Shown here one piece after another: positions 58,279-64,000 of a stretch of DNA of 64,000 nucleotides. Under the pieces are notes generated by a model. That model was not told the origin of the DNA. It worked only from the letters and a program-made list of their open reading frames with translations, and did no database searches. The stretch spans positions 30,574,197 through 30,638,196 of the forward strand of contig NC_134509.1 in the NCBI RefSeq assembly GCF_027942865.1, in the 5' to 3' direction. The DNA comes from Odontesthes bonariensis. Its lineage: Eukaryota; Chordata; Actinopteri; Atheriniformes; Atherinopsidae. The translations under genes and the position numbers were made by a program. Each line of letters opens with the position of its first letter. Positions within the stretch are counted from its first letter, which is position 1.

Positions 58279-61200
58279 TCAGACCAGCTGATCAGAGAGC
58301 ACCAGTTCGTCACCCTGGACAGAACACAGCACTCCACCATATGTCCACATTTTTTTGAACTGCTCCAGGTCCTTCATTGCTCTGTAATAATTAAAACCCA
58401 TCAGCAGCCTCGCCCTCACCATCCCACTCAGCATCCTCACTATGTCACATTCCACATTGTTCTCTATCTTCCTTTTTCTGCTCACGTAGATCACCATCTT
58501 CGCTTGTCCCACAATAAAATTCATCAGCTGACATTTTTCCTTCTGAGTTTTTCTGTATTTAAAACCATAAATAAAAGTTCTCAGGGAGAAAACCTCTCCT
58601 GCCTTCCTGAAAAAAAACTCCAGGATGGCAACGAGGGGAGTCAGACGGGGACAGTCGGTAAAACATTGGAAAACAGTCTCTACAGTCTCACAGAAAGGGC
58701 AGATGTTAGTGACAGAGGAGTTCAGGATGGATATGAAGGCGTTCACCGCTAAAATCCCATGGAGGAGTCTCCACTGTAGGTCCCCCACCCTCTTGGAGAG
58801 AGGAGGCTTGTAGAGGCTCCTCCACTCAGGCTGGACCTCCTCTCCCAGGGCCATGCGAGCTCTCCAGGGGAGCTGGGAGCGCCGTTGTAGTCTCTGATGG
58901 TTCAGACACCTCACCATCAGGAGTGACAGTGCTTTGCCCCCCGGCCTCCTTCAGGTTCAGCCCGTACGTCAGGTCTGAGCCGGGACAGATGCTGAGGGAG
59001 GGGAAAGGGTCATCGGGGCAGGGGATGCTGGTTCCACGGCCGAACAATCCCAGCAGCTGACGCTCCTGACTAGTCAGACAGCCTCGCCAGTGATTCAGCA
59101 ACCGGCCGACGATTCTCTCCGATCTCCACCTGAGCCCGGCTGCCAAACCTGTCGTCTCCTGCAGATCAGGCCCCGTGTGCTCCAGCAGGGACCCTAAAGT
59201 GGAGATCCCGGCCGCTCTGAAGGCGTCTGCGTCTGCCGCACCGATCCAGGAAGGGGTGCCCAGCAGGGCTCCGTGCCCCAGTGGCTCCTGCAGCAGCCAG
59301 TACAGCGACTGGTGTTGCACCCTCTGCTTCCACAACAGCTTCCAAACGCTAAAAACTCCTCGATAAAAAACTAGCAGGGAGGAAAAGTTCACAGTCTTAA
59401 AATCCAATAAAAACACAGACTCCTGTAATCCCAGATGTCCGGTGTCTTTCAGGATCATCTGTGCCAGCGGTCTCCACACCAGGTCTCGTGGTCCATAAAG
59501 CAGTCTCTGGATAAAGTTTAATCTGAATGCTGCCCCCCTGCTGGCCAGGTGTACTAGCCCCTGTCCTCCCTCCTCTTTAGGGAGGTACAGGATTGCTTGT
59601 GGGAGCCAGTGGAGCTTGTCCCAAAAAAAATTAATCAGGGTGGCCTGGATCCTTGCAAGCAGGTCAGAGGGGGGGTCCACCACCGCCAGCCTGTGCCACA
59701 AAGAGGAGGACACCAGATTGTTTGTGATGAGCGTCCTACCTCTAAACGACATGCTAGGCAGCAGCCACTTCCACCTCTTCAGCCTGCCCTCAATGGACTC
59801 TAAAACCCCCTCCAAGTTCTTTTTTAAAAACGAGTCGTCTCCCAAATACACCCCGAGGTATCTCAACCCACCCGTCTTCCAACTCAGGCCTCCAGGTAAA
59901 ATGAGTTGGTTCAGCGAGTCTTTCCTCGTTTTAAAAGTTACGCTCTTACCCCAGTTGACTTTGGCTGATGACAGTCTGTTAAAAAGCTCCACATTTCCCT
60001 CTTAAACCTGGATGTCTGCCTGCGTGTTTAAAACCACCATGACGTCGTCGGCGTAAGCCGTCAGCCTTACCACTGCGGGGCACCCCGGAAATGACACCCC
60101 TGACAGCTCCCTCCTGAGCTTATGCAGCAGGGGCTCTATAGCCAGTGCATACAACATGCCTGACAGTGAGCATCCCTGCCGCACGCCCCTCTCCACAGGA
60201 AAAGGAGCAGCCAGACTACCATTAATCTTCAGTATACTAGCAACATCACAGTACAGAAGCCGGATCCTAGCAATGAAACCAGGGCTGAACCCAAACGCTG
60301 CGAGTGTTTTCCACAGGTACTGGTGTTCAACCCGGTCAAACGCTTTTTCCTGATCTACGGAAATCAAACCAGTGCCTACACCCAATGATCCAGAGATGTC
60401 CAAAACATGCCGAATTACAGTGATGTTATCACTGATTAACCTGCCAGGCACACAGTAGGTCTGGTCAACATGAACCACCTCCGCCATCACCTCCCTCAGC
60501 CTCAGGGCCGGAGCCTTGGACAGGACCTTGTAGTCCCCACAGATCAGCGAGACCGGCCTCCAGTTCTTCATCTCCTGGAGGTCACCTTTCTTTTGGAGCA
60601 GAGTGATCACAGCTCTCCTGCAGCTCTGGGGTAGCAGTCCACTCTTAAAGCTTTCCTGGAACATCTCCAGCATGTCCTCTCCAACAACAGGCCAGAATGT
60701 CTTGTAAAAGTCCACAGGAATCCCATCCAGACCTGGAGCCTTTCTGTTGGCCAGGCTCATGAGGGCCCCATGGAGCTCATCTAGTGTCAGGTCTGCTGTT
60801 AAAAACGAGTCCACTGATTCCCCAACCTGAGGCAGATCAGCCAGGAAAACCTTCTCCAGCTCAGGATCTTCCACCAGCTCAGATTTAAAAAGGTCTCTGT
60901 AAAAGCTAGTGGCGTATCTCCTGATCTCACTAGTCTCAGTGAGTGGGACCCCGCTGCTGGATCGCAGGCTGTGGATGAGTTTCCTCTGGCCGCTCTTTCT
61001 CTCCAGGCTGAAGAAGAACTTGGAGGGGGTGTCATAGAGGTGTTCATGAAACGTGACCTGACTAGAGCTCCCTGTGCTGTGATACCCAACAGGTTGGCTA
61101 GAGCCTCCTTTTTACTTTTAAGGGCTTCAGTATGCCCTTGATTTCCTGTACCGCTCAGTAAGAGCTGTACTTCAGTCTCCAGGTCCTGAAGGGATCTGGT

Positions 61201-62127
61201 TATCTGTTTAGTGACATTGCGAGTATACTGTTGACAAAATTGCTTGAGGACAGTTTTTCCGAAATCCCACCACCCCTGCACTGAGGAGAAAGTGGGTTTT
61301 TCGGCTCTATGTGCACGCCATAAAAAACTAAAAGCTTCTCTAAAAGAATGGTCTTCCAGAAGGGCGGTGTTAAAATGCCAATAAGCGCTGGATGTCTTCA
61401 CAGTCTTAATAAAAACACTACATTGCACCAGGGAATGATCTGACACACCCACCGGGATGATGCAGCAGCTCTTAAACGTGCTAAAATGATGCTTAAAACA
61501 GTAAAAGCGGTCTAATCTGGCCAGAGACAGCATGTTGTCTCTACAGTGAGACCAGATGTATTGTTTGTCTCTGCTGTTAAAACCTCTCCACACGTCCGTC
61601 AGATCGTGTGTCTCAATGAGGCGCCTGAGCCGAGCAGACGACGCAGGATGGGGTTCCAGGTGATTCCTGTCCAACACTGCGTCAGCAGTGCAGTTAAAAT
61701 CCCCCCCCAGAAACAAATATTCATCATTAAAACCATTAAAAACATCACCCAGCACATCCAGAAATCTGATCCTACTCACGCCTGTCACGGGAGCATAAAC
61801 ACACAGGAAGACCATTTTTACATCTTCATAGGAAGCCTTCACCATGAGGATGTGTCCCTCCATCACCTGCTGCAGCTCCACAGACTGAGGGCAAAAACCC
61901 CTAGAGAACAGGATCCCCACCCCAGCACTGTTGGACAGCCTGTGGCTGAGGAAAACCTGCCCCGGCCACTCCCTCCTCCACTCACTCTCATTCTTGCTGT
62001 CACTGTGTGTCTCCTGGACAAACAGCACATCCAGCTTCTTTAACTCAAACAGCTTGAAGAGAGAAGCTCTATTTGTAGCTGAACGTGCTCCATTAATATT
62101 TATAGTCCCAATGTTTATGTTATTCAT
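58279..62127 (-). pseudogene. LINE ORF2: endonuclease + reverse transcriptase, broken
   Basis: It starts at 62127 (MNNINIGTININGAR) with an APE endonuclease: DVLFVQETHSD, LFLGGDFNCT, LARLDRFY and the catalytic end VGVSDHSLV. A one-base frameshift near 61050 leads into FFFSLERKSGQRKL and the reverse transcriptase: KAPGLDGIPVDFYK, NWRPVSLICGDYK, GLISVDQEKAFDRVEHQYLW, RGVRQGCSLSGMLYALAIEP, and catalytic TAYADDVMVV. An in-frame TAA at 60002 interrupts it, then VNWGKS and LRYLGVYLG follow. A further frameshift between about 58826 and 58917 leads into WRSLYKPPLSKRVGDLQWRL and ICPFCETVETVFQCFTDC, ending at 58279. Three lesions make it inactive. Confidence 0.85.
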
Positions 62128-63098
62128 GGAAAGACACTCAGTGAAAAAAAAACAACACAGATAATAAAGAACACACCGCCATGAATTAATTCATTGTCTT
62201 CTAACAGTGCAGCTTTGGCCTTCGTCACCAGTTTTTTAAGTCTAAAAACCTCTGGATCGTTAAAAAACCCTTCCCTCTTCAGCCGGTTCACAGACCTGAT
62301 AAAACCATCCAGATCAGGGAAAAAGTCCTCGGGCCTCACTCCCCTCTGACCTTTGGTTTCTGCTAAAAACCTCTGGATTTTTTCCCCAGAATAGGCAGTC
62401 AGTTTTTCCTCCTGAGAGGCTGTCATCACAACTTCCTCCTCCTCCTCCTCTTCTTCATCTTCCCCCTCCTCAGAGAGACTCTGCTGAGTTCTCCTAGCTT
62501 TGCCTCCCCCCTTCTCCTTATCAGCTGTTTTTTTCCTTTTACTGTTTCTCACACTGAGACACGTCTCCATTGACTCTCCATCATTTACATTTTTATCACC
62601 ACCTATCCTCGCTACATTATCCTGTCCCGCCCCCACCGTGTCAGGACTCGTAACACCGGCCTTCTCCGCCGGCACCGGGCCCAGGACAGCGGCTTCCTCC
62701 GCCGGCCCCGGTCCCGGGACAGCGGCCCCCTCCACCGGCCTCGGTCCCGCGGCATCCGCCTCCCCCACCGGCCTCTCCAGAGCTGGAGACGGAGCCGGAG
62801 ACGGAGCCGGGGCCACCGCCGCCCCGGGAACCGAAGCCCCAGCGGCCGCGGAAGCCGAAGCCCCGGCGGCCGGGGGCTCAGCCTCATCCGCCCCCCGTCC
62901 CGCACTCGGGACCTCGGCAGTCTCTTTCCTGGCCTCGGGGCACGCCCTGATGAGATGCCCCTCAGCTCCACACCCAAAACACTTCATCGTGTCGGAAGTG
63001 ACAAACACGACGTAATTAAAACCGTCAATCCTGAAATTGAGGGACAGGTTCAGAGGACTGTTGGGCTCTTTTAAAATAATAAATACTTTCCTCCTGTG
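62124..63098 (-). pseudogene. LINE ORF1: CCHC zinc-knuckle protein, 5' truncated
   Basis: The frame is open from 63098 to the TGA at 62124. It contains IILKEPNSPLNLSLNF, FNYVVFVTSDTMK and a CCHC knuckle (CFGCGAEGHLIRAC). Then come an Ala/Pro-rich GC-rich repeat region (GPGPAEEAAVLGP type), an acidic stretch of about ten Glu, and a basic/leucine-rich C-terminus. Its stop overlaps the ORF2 start as ATGA. The upstream part is cut off by the inserted element at 63099. This is an RNA-binding gag-like protein by family. Confidence 0.8.
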
Positions 63099-64000
63099 CA
63101 GTGTTGGGTAAGTTACTTTAAAAATGTAATCCGTTACAGTTACAAGTTACCTTGTTTAAAATGTAACTGTAGTGTAACTTTTTGGATTACTTAAAAAAAG
63201 TAATGTAACTAATTACTTTTGGATTACTTTTACCTATTTATGGTATAGGATAATCTGTATATTATCTGTATGATTCTATCTGTATTTATCACATTTATTT
63301 ATACCATGATATTTTTCTTTTCATTGTACTGCCATATCTACATTATACATTCTCTGCACATACATGCATTTCCCTAGGTAATTGATCTATTCAGCACATT
63401 TCTATTAACCATCTTTCCTTACACTAGCTATTAATAACTGCATTTTATCTCTAAATACTGCAGGCTATACAATCTGCACACGTTACACTTGATAAGATGC
63501 CAAACTGCATTTCATTAATAGTCTGATTAACATGGACCTTCAAATCTCTTCGAGATTCTGGTCTGACCAAGACCATAACGAATACGATTCAAAATGGCCT
63601 GGTCAACCCGCCTCCCTCGGGTTGCTACTGGTTGAGGCCAGAAAAGGCTGTGCCTAAGCTTAAGCCAATCACACCACTCTTTCCTCTGACGTATGATTTA
63701 GCTACCAGCGGGGCTAACTGGTAGAATAAACTCTTACCAAAGCCAGTAGGGAGCAAGGCGAAAACGTCTTTCCTGTCAAGAAATTATTCAAGGGCTGTTC
63801 TTTGCTCGATTTTTAACGAGAATCTCCCGTCGAACACTTTCATTACAGCATCTACAGCAGTGTCAAAAGCTTGACGCTGCTCCATGTTGATATTTAATGA
63901 AGCGCTTCCGTGTACAATCCATGGGTTGAGTGGCAGTTCAACCACGTCACTACCTTGAACACGCCTCTACCCTGGGCCGTTGGCGCTGCTGATTGCTTCC
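63099..64000. mobile_element. hAT-type element end, continues beyond the window
   Basis: It begins with CAGTGTTGGGTAAGTTACTT and continues with TAATCCGTTACAGTTACAAG, the well-known terminus of fish hAT (Ac/Charlie-like) elements. It interrupts LINE ORF1. No transposase ORF is seen here. The other end should lie outside the window, followed by CTCCTGTG (63091-63098) if the 8-bp duplication is intact. Confidence 0.7.

Larger units (their letters stand above)
58174..63098 (-). mobile_element. Tx1-clade non-LTR retrotransposon (LINE), 5' part interrupted
   Basis: Two consecutive ORFs and a 3' UTR lie on the minus strand. ORF1 has a CCHC zinc knuckle; ORF2 has an APE-type endonuclease and a reverse transcriptase. 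Protein phrases match those labelled 'transposon TX1' in fish annotations. The 3' end abuts a TC tract. The 5' end is cut by a hAT-type end at 63099. GC content is well above the surroundings. Confidence 0.85.

Noticed and set aside
62500-63015. Plus-strand ORF of 171 residues, Pro/Ala-rich
   Set aside because: Mirror of the GC-rich LINE ORF1; composition effect.

Overview
The window looks like nuclear DNA of a ray-finned fish, probably a percomorph-type teleost. It has spliced genes with GT-AG introns, AT-rich introns, fish-type C-type lectin receptors, and a dense mix of fish transposons (Tc1, hAT, Harbinger, TTAA-type elements, LINE tails, tRNA-derived SINEs and a Tx1-clade LINE). The species cannot be fixed from sequence alone. 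All exon models below were made by hand from reading frame, splice sites and phase.

Left part (1-17 kb): a decayed THAP-domain gene lies on the plus strand at 345-2099. The centrosomal protein gene cep95 follows on the minus strand, with 21 coding exons from 16950 down to 3602. Their lengths and phases close to an 883-residue protein. Its introns hold a palindromic TTAA-flanked element (3884-4689), a SINE (9021-9390) and two LINE tails.

Middle part (18.8-33 kb): lectin gene 1 (minus, 239 residues) has a tandemly duplicated stalk exon. Beside it lies a candidate mobile unit of about 9 kb (23903-32935) bounded by short inverted ends. It carries an intact spliced THAP + DDE transposase gene (512 residues). 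That gene is nested in intron 1 of a second intact spliced gene (547 residues) with a CIDE-N/PB1-like N-terminus. This nested pair is the best candidate for an undescribed system here.

Right-centre (34-52 kb): lectin gene 2 (minus, 702 residues, 29 coding exons) has a stalk built from 24 tiny phase-1 exons that mostly alternate 69 and 57 bp. The coiled-coil motif LTEERDELK recurs every 21 residues (three heptads) whichever exon size is used. An internally deleted Tc1 element follows.

Right end (54-64 kb): a broken third lectin locus is joined to a copy of lectin gene 1 intron/stalk/TM DNA. That copy was later hit by a SINE-like repeat with a clean target duplication. Next come a near-identical stray copy of cep95 exon 16, a GA/TC tract, a Tx1-clade LINE broken by frameshifts and a stop (58174-63098), and a hAT-type end that interrupts LINE ORF1 and runs off the window. 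The three lectin loci share one exon plan (tail, TM, stalk units, three CTLD exons), so the region is a local lectin cluster shaped by duplication and transposition.
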